Origin: Rubrivivax sp.
GTDB lineage: Bacteria; Pseudomonadota; Gammaproteobacteria; Burkholderiales; Burkholderiaceae_C
NCBI GenBank assembly: GCA_027484825.1
Contig: JAIXSE010000036.1
Coordinates: 1-64,000, forward strand
DNA length: 64,000 nt
Direction of reading: 5' to 3'
A program made the translations under genes and the position numbers. Positions 43,941 to 53,253 of the stretch are shown piece after piece. The notes below the pieces were generated by a model. That model had not been told where the DNA came from and made no database searches. It worked only from the letters and a program-made list of their open reading frames with translations. Positions within the stretch are counted from its first letter, which is position 1; each line of letters opens with the position of its first letter.

Positions 43941-46521
43941 GGGTCAGCAAGGCAGCGGCCGCCGCCAGATCCGGGGTGCAGACCCCTTCGGTGAAGGTGG
44001 CCAGGATGCGCTGCAACTGACGACGGGCTGCCGCCTCGCCGTCGCCGCCCAGGCACAGCCGCATCTGCGTCGTGCAGGCCTTGAGCGCCCAGCTTCGTGC
44101 CTCGGTGTCCTCCGCGATCTGGAGGGCGCACACCAACAGCTGCTGCGCGTCGTCAGACCGCCCCTGCTTCGCGGCCGTGGTGGCCCGGATGCGGAGCAGT
44201 TCCGGCACGCACCAGCGCTCGTTCTGGGCCTCGGCGACTGCCGTGGCCTCGTCGAGGATCGCCTCGGCCTCCGCCAGGCGCGAGCGGTCGGCCAGCAGTT
44301 CCGCCTGCACGGCCAGGTAGTAGGGCAGTCGCGCGGTGTGGCAGGTGGTGCGGAAGGCGACGATGGCGCGGCGGATGTCCTCGAACCCGTGCTCACTGCC
44401 GGGGGCACGGCGCAGCGCCAGGACACCGCGGCAGAAGTCCGCAATCGGCCGCCACATGAGGATGCCGTGTTGTTCCACCAGGTCCTCCAGCCACGCGGTG
44501 TGCTGGCTGCAGGCCTCGTCACGGCCGGTCCAGAGGTAGATGAGGCAGTTCCAGGCCAGGCCGATGCTCAGCGACAGCTCGTGCGAGGCAAGGCGCCCAT
44601 CACGCAGCACCTCGGAAGCGGTCTGCAAGGCCGCGGCCGGTGCGCCCGTCAGCCACTGCGCGTGGCATAAGACGATCAGCCGGTTGACGCTGTTGCTGTA
44701 CTGGAAGCGGGCCAGTTGCGCCCGATGACTGGGCTGCGGCGCATCGGCGATCAGCCGCTGCATGCGCTCCAGGGCGCTGCTCGGTCGGCCGACCAAGATC
44801 TCGGCGCAGGCCAGATGGGTGTCGGCTTCCCCGAGCACCGAGGGGTCCTCGGTCCGGGCAATGCGCATGAAGGTCTCGAGGGTGCGCATGCCGGCTTCAT
44901 GTTGGCCGCTGAAGATCTTCAGCGTGCTGTCCAGCCGCAGGCAGCGCAGCAGCAGATCGGCGTCTCCTGACTGTTGCGACAGCTCGGTGGCTCGCTGGAC
45001 GGCGGCACGCGCGGGCGGCGTGACGCCGCGGGTGTAGAGGGTGGCACCGGCCAGCGCCAGTTGGAGCTGGATCTCCACCGTCGAGGATGCCGGGCCCGTA
45101 CCGCCCGGGCTGTCAGGACGACCAAGCCCATCAAGCCCATCGAGCCTATCCAGTTCACTGAGCCGCTCGATGGCCCGCGCCAGATGACCGCGGCTCTCAT
45201 CGGTCAGGGAAAAGTGATTCCACAACCACAGGCCTGCTGCCGTGAGCCGCACCAGCAGCGGGTGATGGGACGGGTCAGCGTCCGCCCAGGCCAGGGCGTC
45301 ACGCAGGTCGTCGAGGTAACTTTGGTAGGGCACCGCCCAGTCCTGGGACGGGGGCTGCTCCGCGAGCCTGGCGGCATGCTCCAGGGTCTGGCACACATGG
45401 CTGGCATGTCGCTTGCGAAGCGCCGCATCCTCCCCGAGTGCCATGCGCTGGTCCCGGCAGTAGAGCCGGGTGGTGACCAGCAGCCGGTAGACCTTGTCTC
45501 CGCCGGGCGCGGCGTCCACCGACAGCAGAGACTTGGACACCAGCTCGTCCAGCACCCATGCCAGGGGGGCCGCCGGCAGGTCGGCCATCTCGATTGCACC
45601 GGTCAGCCGGAAGCTGCCGGCAAAGACGGACAGGGCCCGGAGCACCCGCGCCTGCCGCTCAGGCAGCAGCCGGTAGCTCCAGTCCAGTGTGGCGGTCAGG
45701 GTGCGGTGTCGCTCATGGCCGGCCCGCCTGCCTGCGAGCAAACGCAGGCGGCCCTTCAACTGATCGGACAGGTCCTTCACGCCAAACACGTCCACCCGCA
45801 TCGCCGCCAGCTCGATGGCCAGGGCGATGCCGTCCAGGTTCCGGCAGATGTCGGCCACCGCCGGCGCATCGTCGTCGTCCAGCACGAAGGGGCTGCGTCG
45901 GTCGGAGGCGCGGTCCACAAACAGCTCGATGGCCGGGAAACGGAGCGCCGCATCAGCCGTCAGTCCGGCCGATACGGGCGGGGAGGCCAACCCCTGGAGC
46001 TGGATCTCCTGCTCGCCGTCCACACGCAGGGCGCAGCGGCTGGTCGTGATGATGTGCAGGTCCGGGGTCTGGAGCAGCAATTGCTCGACGCAGCAGGCCA
46101 CGGCGCGGATCAGTTGCTCGCAGTTGTCCAGCACCAGCAGCACCCGAGATCGGGACAGGAAGCGCACCAAAGCGGGCAAGGCTTGCGCCGAGTGAACCGC
46201 CAGGCTTGCCGCGTTGGCGATGGCATGGGCAATGAGGGCGGGGTTGCGCAGAGGGGCGAGGTCGACGAACCAGACGCCGTCGATGTAGTGCTCGCGCGCG
46301 CGTTCCGCGACCGCCAGCGCGACCGTGGTCTTGCCCATGCCGCCGGCCCCCACGATCGAGACCAGCCTCGTCTGCCGGACCTGCTGGAGCAATTGGCTCA
46401 CCAGATCGTCGCGTCCGACCATGCGCACCGTGCTGGCCGGCAGGTTGTGCCGGGAGGTGGGCTGCGCCGGAAACCGGTAGACGTTGTCCACTTCGGCGTC
46501 CTGCGGCGTGGCGGCCGTCAT
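43930..46521 (-). CDS. STAND ATPase with TPR-like C-terminus, no winged helix
   Basis: About 863 residues. It begins MTAATPQDAEVDNVYRFPA and goes straight into the ATPase: Walker A IVGAGGMGKTTVALAVAE, Walker [14 protein letters not shown], and the GIALAIELAAMRVDVFG box. The last ~400 residues are helical with a TPR-like look (ATELSQQSGDADLLLRCLRL, LAEAEAILDEATAVAEAQ). A DNA-binding domain is missing, in contrast to its neighbours. It overlaps the upstream winged-helix gene by 4 bases and the downstream one by 11, so all three are translated together. It may be the sensing subunit of a split regulator. The frame is open further upstream but the ATG at 46521 is in the ATGA overlap. Confidence 0.72.
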   Translation of the reverse strand: MTAATPQDAEVDNVYRFPAQPTSRHNLPASTVRMVGRDDLVSQLLQQVRQTRLVSIVGAGGMGKTTVALAVAERAREHYIDGVWFVDLAPLRNPALIAHAIANAASLAVHSAQALPALVRFLSRSRVLLVLDNCEQLIRAVACCVEQLLLQTPDLHIITTSRCALRVDGEQEIQLQGLASPPVSAGLTADAALRFPAIELFVDRASDRRSPFVLDDDDAPAVADICRNLDGIALAIELAAMRVDVFGVKDLSDQLKGRLRLLAGRRAGHERHRTLTATLDWSYRLLPERQARVLRALSVFAGSFRLTGAIEMADLPAAPLAWVLDELVSKSLLSVDAAPGGDKVYRLLVTTRLYCRDQRMALGEDAALRKRHASHVCQTLEHAARLAEQPPSQDWAVPYQSYLDDLRDALAWADADPSHHPLLVRLTAAGLWLWNHFSLTDESRGHLARAIERLSELDRLDGLDGLGRPDSPGGTGPASSTVEIQLQLALAGATLYTRGVTPPARAAVQRATELSQQSGDADLLLRCLRLDSTLKIFSGQHEAGMRTLETFMRIARTEDPSVLGEADTHLACAEILVGRPSSALERMQRLIADAPQPSHRAQLARFQYSNSVNRLIVLCHAQWLTGAPAAALQTASEVLRDGRLASHELSLSIGLAWNCLIYLWTGRDEACSQHTAWLEDLVEQHGILMWRPIADFCRGVLALRRAPGSEHGFEDIRRAIVAFRTTCHTARLPYYLAVQAELLADRSRLAEAEAILDEATAVAEAQNERWCVPELLRIRATTAAKQGRSDDAQQLLVCALQIAEDTEARSWALKACTTQMRLCLGGDGEAAARRQLQRILATFTEGVCTPDLAAAAALLTHGR

Positions 46522-47972
46522 GTCACGTCCCAATGCGGCGCAGGCGTCAGTTCCTCGGTGCCCAGGAGCGGGTTGAGGAGGAAGGCACGGGTGATGTGAA
46601 GCAGATCGTAGCGGATGTCGCCCTGCTGGAACTCGGCCTGCAGCAGGGACTTGGCGACCAGTTGCGCGACCCGCTCGGCGACCGCACCGGGATCGGCGGC
46701 GTCCTGCTCGACCAGCGCGCAAGCGGTCGCCAAGGTGAAGGGACCGTCCAGGCGGGCCAGGCGACGCAGCAAGTCCTGTTCTTCGCCAGACAGCAGTGCA
46801 TAACTCGCGGCGACGTTGGCGAAGAGCGTGCGGTGGCGCTCGGGCCCCTGCACATCCCCATCCAGCATGTGCAGACGTCGCCGGATGTGGTCCAGCATGC
46901 CGGGCAGGCCCAGCGCCGGAACCCGCCGCGCCACCCGCTCGATGGCCAGGGCGTGACCGTCCAGTTGCTGGCAGAGCGCCATCACCAGGCTGGCATTGCG
47001 GTCATCCAGCTCAAATCCATCGCCCGCTTCGTTGGCCCGCGCCACAAACAGCTGGACCGCCGGGCACTGCAGCGCTTGTGCAGCACTGAGCGTCGGTGGC
47101 CCGTGCCCCAGCGCCAATCCCGGGAGGCGACGCACGACCTCCCCGCGAATGGCCAGCGGCTCCCGGCTGGTGGCCATCAGCCTCAGCGGCCGGACGCTGC
47201 GCAGCAACTGGTCGGCGCAGGTGGCCACGGCCTCGATCAGCGGCTCGCAATTGTCCAGAATCACCAGGGTGTCCCGGTCCGGCCCGGCCGGTGCAACCGG
47301 CGGACGCACGCCCGACGCGTCAATGCCGCCCCGCAGCGCCTCGTGCAGGACGTGATGCACCCGTGCCGGGTCGTCCACTGCGGCCAGGTCCACAAAGCGC
47401 ACGCCCCCGGGAAAGGCTCCGGCGACCGCCCCCGCCACCGCCACCGACAGGGCCACGGTGGTCTTGCCAATGCCGCCGGGTCCGACGATGGACACCAGCC
47501 GGGACCGCTGCAGGTCCAGCAGCACCGCGCGGATCGTGTCGTCCCGCCCATAGACCTGACCCGGCAGCGGCGGCAGGTGACCCAGGGGCACCGCGCCGGA
47601 GGCCGGCAAGGACGCCCGCTGCGCGGGGCGGCGACAAATGGTCTGCACCTCCCCGATGAAGCGGTAGCCGGTGCCGGCCACGGTCTCGATATACCGCGGG
47701 GGATGGGCCGCATCCCCCAGCAGCTTGCGAATGGCGAAGATGTTGACCTTGAGATTGCCTTCCTCCACCACCAGCCGTGGCCAGGCAATGGCCACCAGCT
47801 CCGCCTTGGGGATGACCTGCCCAGGACGCTCCACCAGGGCCGTCAGCAGGTCCAGGGCACGGCCGCCCATGCGGATCACCTCGTCGCCCTTGAGCAACTG
47901 CTGCTGTTCGGGCAACAGGACAAAGGGGCCGAAGGCAAAGGCATGCGCAGCCTGGGCAGTCAGGGCCGTCAA
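46518..47972 (-). CDS. Winged-helix/STAND ATPase transcriptional regulator (3)
   Basis: About 484 residues. Winged helix FAFGPFVLLPEQQQLLKGD to GTGYRFIGEV (about residues 14-105), then Walker A IVGPGGIGKTTVALSVAVAG, Walker B TLVILDNCEPLIEAVA and the HALAIERVARRVPAL box. It lacks a TPR part, which the next gene supplies, starting in an ATGA overlap. No ATG exists near the N-terminus. I chose the TTG at 47972, preceded by GGAG at a normal distance; a TTG at 48035 is possible but overlaps the GGTTAAA box and has no ribosome site. Confidence 0.75.
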   Translation of the reverse strand: MTALTAQAAHAFAFGPFVLLPEQQQLLKGDEVIRMGGRALDLLTALVERPGQVIPKAELVAIAWPRLVVEEGNLKVNIFAIRKLLGDAAHPPRYIETVAGTGYRFIGEVQTICRRPAQRASLPASGAVPLGHLPPLPGQVYGRDDTIRAVLLDLQRSRLVSIVGPGGIGKTTVALSVAVAGAVAGAFPGGVRFVDLAAVDDPARVHHVLHEALRGGIDASGVRPPVAPAGPDRDTLVILDNCEPLIEAVATCADQLLRSVRPLRLMATSREPLAIRGEVVRRLPGLALGHGPPTLSAAQALQCPAVQLFVARANEAGDGFELDDRNASLVMALCQQLDGHALAIERVARRVPALGLPGMLDHIRRRLHMLDGDVQGPERHRTLFANVAASYALLSGEEQDLLRRLARLDGPFTLATACALVEQDAADPGAVAERVAQLVAKSLLQAEFQQGDIRYDLLHITRAFLLNPLLGTEELTPAPHWDVT

Positions 47973-48034
47973 CTCACACTCCAGGGGCAAAGAAAGGGAT
48001 GCCCGAGGTATATCGCCTGCGCTGGCGTGCCTCA

Positions 48035-48050
48035 AGTTAAATGCGGTTAA
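48035..48050 (+). promoter_or_regulatory. GGTTAAA direct-repeat box 4
   Basis: AGTTAAATGCGGTTAA, 10-bp period. It lies 63 bases before the start of the regulator operon and just after the end of the TonB receptor gene. Probable autoregulatory site. Confidence 0.5.
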
Positions 48051-48080
48051 TCGTGCAACCTGGCAGGGTGCTGCCGCCCT

Positions 48081-50240
48081 TCAAAACTGCCACCGGGCAC
48101 TGACCACCCAGGTGCGGGGCGCGTTGTAGTAGGCCGTGTCAACGCCCAGTGGGGGGATGACATACGGCAGCAGGGCATAGGTCCTGTCCATCAGGTTGCG
48201 CACGTTCAGGGACACGCTCCAGGCGCCGCTGGCGGCGGTGTAGACCGCACCGGCGTCCACATAGGTCTCTGAGGGAATGGCCAGTGCGCGGGAGTTGGCC
48301 GGATCGGTGAACCGGTGGGTGGTCACCCTCACTCCAACATCCGTCACCAGCGTGGCGCCGTCCCCGCCGGCCCAGTGGTGCCGCAGACCGGTGGAGCCGC
48401 TCCAGCGCGGGGCATGTGGCAGCTCGTGGCCAACGTTGCTGGTCGCGGGGGCACCCGAGGGATTGGCAAAGTCGTCGAAGCGGGATCTCAACCATTCCAG
48501 CGACAGGGTCCAGTCCAGGCGCCGCGTCAGCTTGGCGGTCAGGTCCAGGTCGGCGCCATAGGTCTTGGCCCGTCCCGCATTGGCCAGCACCGCATCGGGC
48601 ACCAGCACCCCATTGATCACGAGGTTGGACAACGAGGCCAGGTAGTCCCGGTAGTCGTTGTAGAACAAGGCTATGTTGAGGGTGATGCGGCCGTCGGCAT
48701 GGCGGCCCTTGCTGCCCACCTCATAGGCCGTGACCTGCTCCGGCCGGGTGGCAAAGCGCGCCGAGGGCTCGGAAGCGGCGGCCCGGTTGAAGCCGCCGAA
48801 TTTCTCGCCACGGGCCACGCTGGCATAGAGCAGTTGATCGGGCGTGAGCGCGTGATCAACGCCCAGTCGGGGCAGCCATCCGGAGGACGAGGTGCTCAGT
48901 CCATCGGCCCGGTAGACCGTTGCCAGGCGCTGTCCGTTGGCGTCCGTCGTCCAGTTGGCATTCGAGCCGGTCTGCCGTGCGTGATAGAGGCGCAGGCCTG
49001 CAGTCAGCCCGGTGCTGCCAGACAGCGCCAGGCGCGCCTGCCCGTAGAGGCCGACATCCACGGTCTTCAGCCGCGTGAGCGCTTGCGCATAGGAGGGGGC
49101 CGGCGCCGCGAGCGGGTACGAGCGCGTGAGGCGATCAAAGTCGAACACATCGGTGACCAGCATCACACCCGTGGTCCAGCTCAGTCGGTCGGCGCGGCCC
49201 TGAGCCTGCAGCTCCTGCGAGAAGGTGTTCTGCCCGTTGGTCTGGCGCACGCCATAACGCTGGACTGGGAGACCGCCAAAGTCGGCGACCGCGGGGTCGT
49301 CGCGATAGTGCCGGTAGCCGGTGATGGAGCGCAGCACCCAGTCCGGCGTGAGCGAATGCGTCAGGTGAAGGGCCAGCCCGCCAGCGAGCCGCCGGAACTC
49401 GCCGTCCGGTCCTGCGGTGAAGGACACCCGCGGGGCCGCTTCGGGGATGTGCCTTGGATAGTTGACGCTGTTGGTGTCCGACCGGTCCAGAAGCCCATCC
49501 AGTGACAAGATGGCTTCCGTGGCGGGCGAGACCTCCCAGCGCAGCCGGGTGCGGAACTGGGTGACGTCCAGCTTGTTGATGCGTTCCCGACGGGTGGCGT
49601 TGTAGCCATAGCCCTCGTGGGTCCGGCGCGAGAACGCGAAGCTGGCGGACAGCGGGCTCTCGCCGAGTGCGCCCTGGATCAGCCCGCGGAATTCGCGGGC
49701 GCCCTGGCTGCCGACACCGGCAGAGACCCAGGCGGAAAACGGTCCACCCGGCGTCGCGGAGATGTATTTGACCGCGCCGCCGCTGGAGTTCTGGCCGTAG
49801 AGCGTGCCCTGTGGCCCTCTCAGCACTTCCACCCGGACCAGATCGGGCAGGTCCCACAGCGCGGTGGCATAGCCCCGCACCAGCGGCACATCGTCCACAT
49901 AAAGGCCCACGGCCTGGCTGGAGGCCGGTTGCGACACGCCGACCCCGCGGATGCCGACCGCCTGCGGCGTGTTGCTGAAGCCGCTGGGGACGGTGACGCC
50001 GGCAATCAGTCCGGCAAGGTCACTCAGTTGCGTGATGCCCTTGAGCTGAAGGTCCTGGGTGCGCAGCACCCCCAGCGACACCGGACTGCGGCGGCTCAGG
50101 GTTTCGGTGCGCTCGGCCGTGACGACGATCTCGGGCAGGGACAGCGGGCTTTCCTCGGTCGGGGCCTGGGCCTGGGCATGCGCCTGGATGAAGGTCATGG
50201 CCGAGCTGCCCACCAGCAGAGTGACAAGATGTCGACTCAT
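48081..50240 (-). CDS. TonB-dependent outer-membrane receptor
   Basis: 719 residues. A signal peptide (MSRHLVTLLVGSSAMTFIQA) precedes a TonB-box-like region and the plug (LPEIVVTAERTETLSRRSPV, then VGIRGVGVSQPASSQAVG and VEVLRGPQGTLYGQNSSGG). The barrel ends with VVSARWQF, the usual aromatic C-terminus. It resembles iron-complex or vitamin-type receptors of the Plug/TonB_dep_Rec class; substrate unknown. Its start codon overlaps the stop of the winged-helix/ATPase/TPR regulator gene by four bases, an unusual direct coupling of a receptor to a STAND regulator. Confidence 0.85.
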   Translation of the reverse strand: MSRHLVTLLVGSSAMTFIQAHAQAQAPTEESPLSLPEIVVTAERTETLSRRSPVSLGVLRTQDLQLKGITQLSDLAGLIAGVTVPSGFSNTPQAVGIRGVGVSQPASSQAVGLYVDDVPLVRGYATALWDLPDLVRVEVLRGPQGTLYGQNSSGGAVKYISATPGGPFSAWVSAGVGSQGAREFRGLIQGALGESPLSASFAFSRRTHEGYGYNATRRERINKLDVTQFRTRLRWEVSPATEAILSLDGLLDRSDTNSVNYPRHIPEAAPRVSFTAGPDGEFRRLAGGLALHLTHSLTPDWVLRSITGYRHYRDDPAVADFGGLPVQRYGVRQTNGQNTFSQELQAQGRADRLSWTTGVMLVTDVFDFDRLTRSYPLAAPAPSYAQALTRLKTVDVGLYGQARLALSGSTGLTAGLRLYHARQTGSNANWTTDANGQRLATVYRADGLSTSSSGWLPRLGVDHALTPDQLLYASVARGEKFGGFNRAAASEPSARFATRPEQVTAYEVGSKGRHADGRITLNIALFYNDYRDYLASLSNLVINGVLVPDAVLANAGRAKTYGADLDLTAKLTRRLDWTLSLEWLRSRFDDFANPSGAPATSNVGHELPHAPRWSGSTGLRHHWAGGDGATLVTDVGVRVTTHRFTDPANSRALAIPSETYVDAGAVYTAASGAWSVSLNVRNLMDRTYALLPYVIPPLGVDTAYYNAPRTWVVSARWQF

Positions 50241-53113
50241 TCTGTGCAGCTCCGGCTCCGTTCCAGCGACGCCCGCAGACGGGTCGCCGCCATCATGTCC
50301 GGTGTGGCGGCGCCCTCGACACAGCGCTCGCAGGTCGACCGCAGCAGGCTCGCCGCGGCCGCAGGGTCACCCCGTTCGGCCAGCAGCTGTGCAGCGTCGG
50401 TGGCGGCCCTCAGCGCCCAGGCCAGCGTGCCATACCGCTGCGCCTTCCGCAGCGCCTGGTCCAGCAGCGAAGCGGCTGCCTCACGCTGCCCCTGCGCCAG
50501 CGCCACGGCCGCCTGCACCCTGAGCACCTCCGCCAGGCACCAGCCTTCCTCCTGGGCCAGGGCGCCATCGGCAGCCGCCTGGATGGTGGCTTCCGCTTCC
50601 TCCAGTCGTCCGCTCTGGCGCAGGGCGTCAGCCAGGACGCTCTGGTAATAAGGCAGCCGCACCAGGTGATTGGTGGCCTGGAAGTCATCGATGGCCTGCG
50701 CCAATCCCAGCACCACAGCTTCCGACGCACCCTGCGTGGAGAGCGCGAGCGCCGCGCCGTAGAAGGCGGCCACGGGACGTCGGGTGACGATGCCGTGGCG
50801 GCTGTAATGCGCCTCCAGCTCGCGGACATTGGCCGCGCACTCCTCATAAAGGCCGGTCCAGTACAGCACCGGGCAGGTGATGGACAGGGCGTTGTTCACC
50901 GTCAGGTGGTGACCGCTGGCCCGGCCGGCCTGCAGGCAGTCCCGTGCCGTGCGCAGCGCCGTGTCCGGCAGGCCGACCAGCCACTGGGCCTGGCACAGGA
51001 TGCCGCCGGCCAGCGCGTAGGGGTCCAGCACGTAACGCAGGCTGGATGCACTGGCCTGGCGGAAGTCCCGCTGCTGCACCGATTCAAAGCGGCGGATCGC
51101 GCTGTCGAGTTCCCCCAGCATCAGCTCGCCCACGCCGTGGTGGATGTCGCTGGCCACCAGGATGTCCGGGTCGGTGCGGGCGGCGATCGCGGCGAACTGG
51201 TCCAGCGAGCGCTTGCCGTCCCGCAGTCGGCCGGAGAACATCTGGTGGGCGCTGATGGACATCAGGCAGCGCAGCTGGCAGTCCGCGTCGTCCCGCCGCT
51301 GTGCGATGCGCAGCGCCCGGTGCATGGCGTCTTCGGCCTGCGCCTGCTGGCCCTGTGTGTACATCGAGGAGGCGCCCAGCCCCAGGCTCAGCAGCATGTC
51401 CTCCTGGGAGCCTACCCATCCGGCCGCCTCCAGCAGGCCGATCGCGTCGGCGAAGTGGCCCCGGCTTTCGCTGGTCAGGGAAAAGTGCTCCCACAAGGCC
51501 ATGCCGGCCACCGTGAGCCGGACCTGCAGGCGTGGCTCTGGCCGACCCGCGCGCACCCAGGCCAGGGCATTGCGAAGGTCGTCCAGCAGATGACCATAAC
51601 GGGCGGCCCACTGCGGCGCGGGCATGGCGGCGCGCTCCCGGCGACCTTGTTCCATGCGCTGGCAGATGCGCTCGGCATGCCGTCGGCGGATCACCTGCGC
51701 TTCCTCGGGGGCGGCTTGCAGCAGGTCCTGGCCGTAGAGGCGGGTGCTCTCCAGCAGGCGGTAGGCCATGCCGGCACCGGGATGGCCGCTGTCGATATGC
51801 AGCACCACGAGGGACTTGGCCACCAACTGCGCAAGGGCCGCCGGTGCATCCTGCGGGCCGCCGATCTCGTCGCAGCCGCGCACGGCCATGGCGTCGCGAA
51901 GGTCGAATGGGCCGGCGAACACCGAGACAGCCCGCAACAGGGCGGCTTCATCGGCACTCAGCAGTTCATAACTCCAGTCCAGCGTGGCCAGCAGCGTGCG
52001 TTGCCGGGTGCTCGAGGACCGCAGGCCCTTGAGCACCCGGAAGCGGTCGTCCAACTGCTCCAGCAGACCTTGCACGCCGAAAGCGTCCACCCGCGTGGCC
52101 GCAATCTCGATGGCCAGGGCCAAGCCGTCCAGTCGCCGGCAGATGGTGGCCACCAGCGGGGCCTGCGCATCGGACAGGCGAAAAGTCTCCAGCTTTTCGG
52201 TGGCACGTTCGACAAAGAGCTGCACCGCGGAAAACGTCAGGGCCTGCGCGGCCGTCGGGAGTTCCTGCTCCGACGGTGCGGACAAGGCCTGCAGGCGCCG
52301 CACACGCTCCCCCTCGACCAGCAGCGGCTCGCGGCTCGTGGCCAGGATCTTGACGCCCGGTGCTGCGCTCAGGATCGCCGTGACGCAGGCGGCCACGGAC
52401 GCCAGCACATGCTCGCAGTTGTCGAGCACCAGAAGGGCGGTGCGGTGCCGCAAGTACTCGCACAGAGTGGCCTGCACTTCGGTGCCCGAGTGGGTCAGGC
52501 CCGTGGCGGCGGCTATGGCATGCGCGGTGAGGCTCTGGTCGCGGGACCGGGACAGGTCCACCAGCCAGACGCCATCGCTGAACTGGCCCAGGCACTGCTC
52601 GGCCACCGCCAGGGCCACGGTGGTCTTGCCGATGCCCCCGGCGCCGGTCACGCAGATCAGCCGACTCGTCGCCATCTCCTGGGTCAATGAGGCAATCGTC
52701 TGCGTGCGGCCGAAGATGTTGGACACGGCGATCGGCAGATTGTGGGCCGGCGCGGCGCCCGTCTGAGGCAGCTCAGGCAGGGCTTCGGCGGCGCTTTCCT
52801 GCACCTGCGCCACAAAGCGGTAGCCACGGCCGGTCACTGTGGCGATGAAGCGGGGCTGGTCTGCGCCATCGTCCAGCGCACGCCGCAGCGCCATCATGTT
52901 GACCTTGAGATTGGCGTCGGCCACAACGGTATCAGGCCAGGCGCGCGCGACCAGATCGGATTTGGGCACCACCTGCCCAGGGCGCTCCAGAAGGACGGTC
53001 AGGAGGTCGATGGCCCGGCCCCCCAGACGCACAGGCGTGTCGTTGCGCAGCAGCAGTTGCCGCTCAGGGATGAGGCGGAAGGGGCCGAAGGCAAAGCTTC
53101 TGAAAAACGCCAT
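50237..53113 (-). CDS. Winged-helix/STAND ATPase/TPR regulator (4), full-length form
   Basis: About 958 residues and the fullest version in the window: winged helix (FAFGPFRLIPERQLLLRND to [10 protein letters not shown]), NB-ARC-like ATPase (Walker [19 protein letters not shown], Walker [34 protein letters not shown]), and a ~450-residue helical TPR-like sensor (GLGASSMYTQGQQAQAEDAM, LAQGQREAAASLLDQALRKA). This order corresponds to MalT/AfsR-like STAND regulators in which ligand binding to the repeats allows DNA-binding. The ATG at 53113 starts MAFFRSFAFGPF. The TonB receptor follows in an ATGA overlap, so it is probably the target. A GGTTAAA box lies 95-110 bases upstream. Confidence 0.8.
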   Translation of the reverse strand: MAFFRSFAFGPFRLIPERQLLLRNDTPVRLGGRAIDLLTVLLERPGQVVPKSDLVARAWPDTVVADANLKVNMMALRRALDDGADQPRFIATVTGRGYRFVAQVQESAAEALPELPQTGAAPAHNLPIAVSNIFGRTQTIASLTQEMATSRLICVTGAGGIGKTTVALAVAEQCLGQFSDGVWLVDLSRSRDQSLTAHAIAAATGLTHSGTEVQATLCEYLRHRTALLVLDNCEHVLASVAACVTAILSAAPGVKILATSREPLLVEGERVRRLQALSAPSEQELPTAAQALTFSAVQLFVERATEKLETFRLSDAQAPLVATICRRLDGLALAIEIAATRVDAFGVQGLLEQLDDRFRVLKGLRSSSTRQRTLLATLDWSYELLSADEAALLRAVSVFAGPFDLRDAMAVRGCDEIGGPQDAPAALAQLVAKSLVVLHIDSGHPGAGMAYRLLESTRLYGQDLLQAAPEEAQVIRRRHAERICQRMEQGRRERAAMPAPQWAARYGHLLDDLRNALAWVRAGRPEPRLQVRLTVAGMALWEHFSLTSESRGHFADAIGLLEAAGWVGSQEDMLLSLGLGASSMYTQGQQAQAEDAMHRALRIAQRRDDADCQLRCLMSISAHQMFSGRLRDGKRSLDQFAAIAARTDPDILVASDIHHGVGELMLGELDSAIRRFESVQQRDFRQASASSLRYVLDPYALAGGILCQAQWLVGLPDTALRTARDCLQAGRASGHHLTVNNALSITCPVLYWTGLYEECAANVRELEAHYSRHGIVTRRPVAAFYGAALALSTQGASEAVVLGLAQAIDDFQATNHLVRLPYYQSVLADALRQSGRLEEAEATIQAAADGALAQEEGWCLAEVLRVQAAVALAQGQREAAASLLDQALRKAQRYGTLAWALRAATDAAQLLAERGDPAAAASLLRSTCERCVEGAATPDMMAATRLRASLERSRSCTE

Positions 53114-53208
53114 GAGGCTCTCGGGACCGGTGAAGAGTGGGCGCGATGCCGAGTTGGCACCGCATGCGGCCGGAATGTAGGGGGGCCACGCCATGGCGTG
53201 AGGTGGGC

Positions 53209-53224
53209 CTTACCAGATTTAACC
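53209..53224 (-). promoter_or_regulatory. GGTTAAA direct-repeat box 5
   Basis: On the minus strand GGTTAAATCTGGTAAG, 10-bp period, between the lone winged-helix gene and the full-length regulator gene. Nearly the same as box 2. Confidence 0.5.
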
Positions 53225-53253
53225 GGCGGGTCGTCGCATCAGCTCAACGCTTG

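Noticed and set aside
42498-52690. Several plus-strand frames of 400-670 codons
   Set aside because: They are mirror frames of the winged-helix/ATPase genes and the TonB receptor; their sequences are low-complexity Gly/Gln/His/Arg-rich without known motifs.
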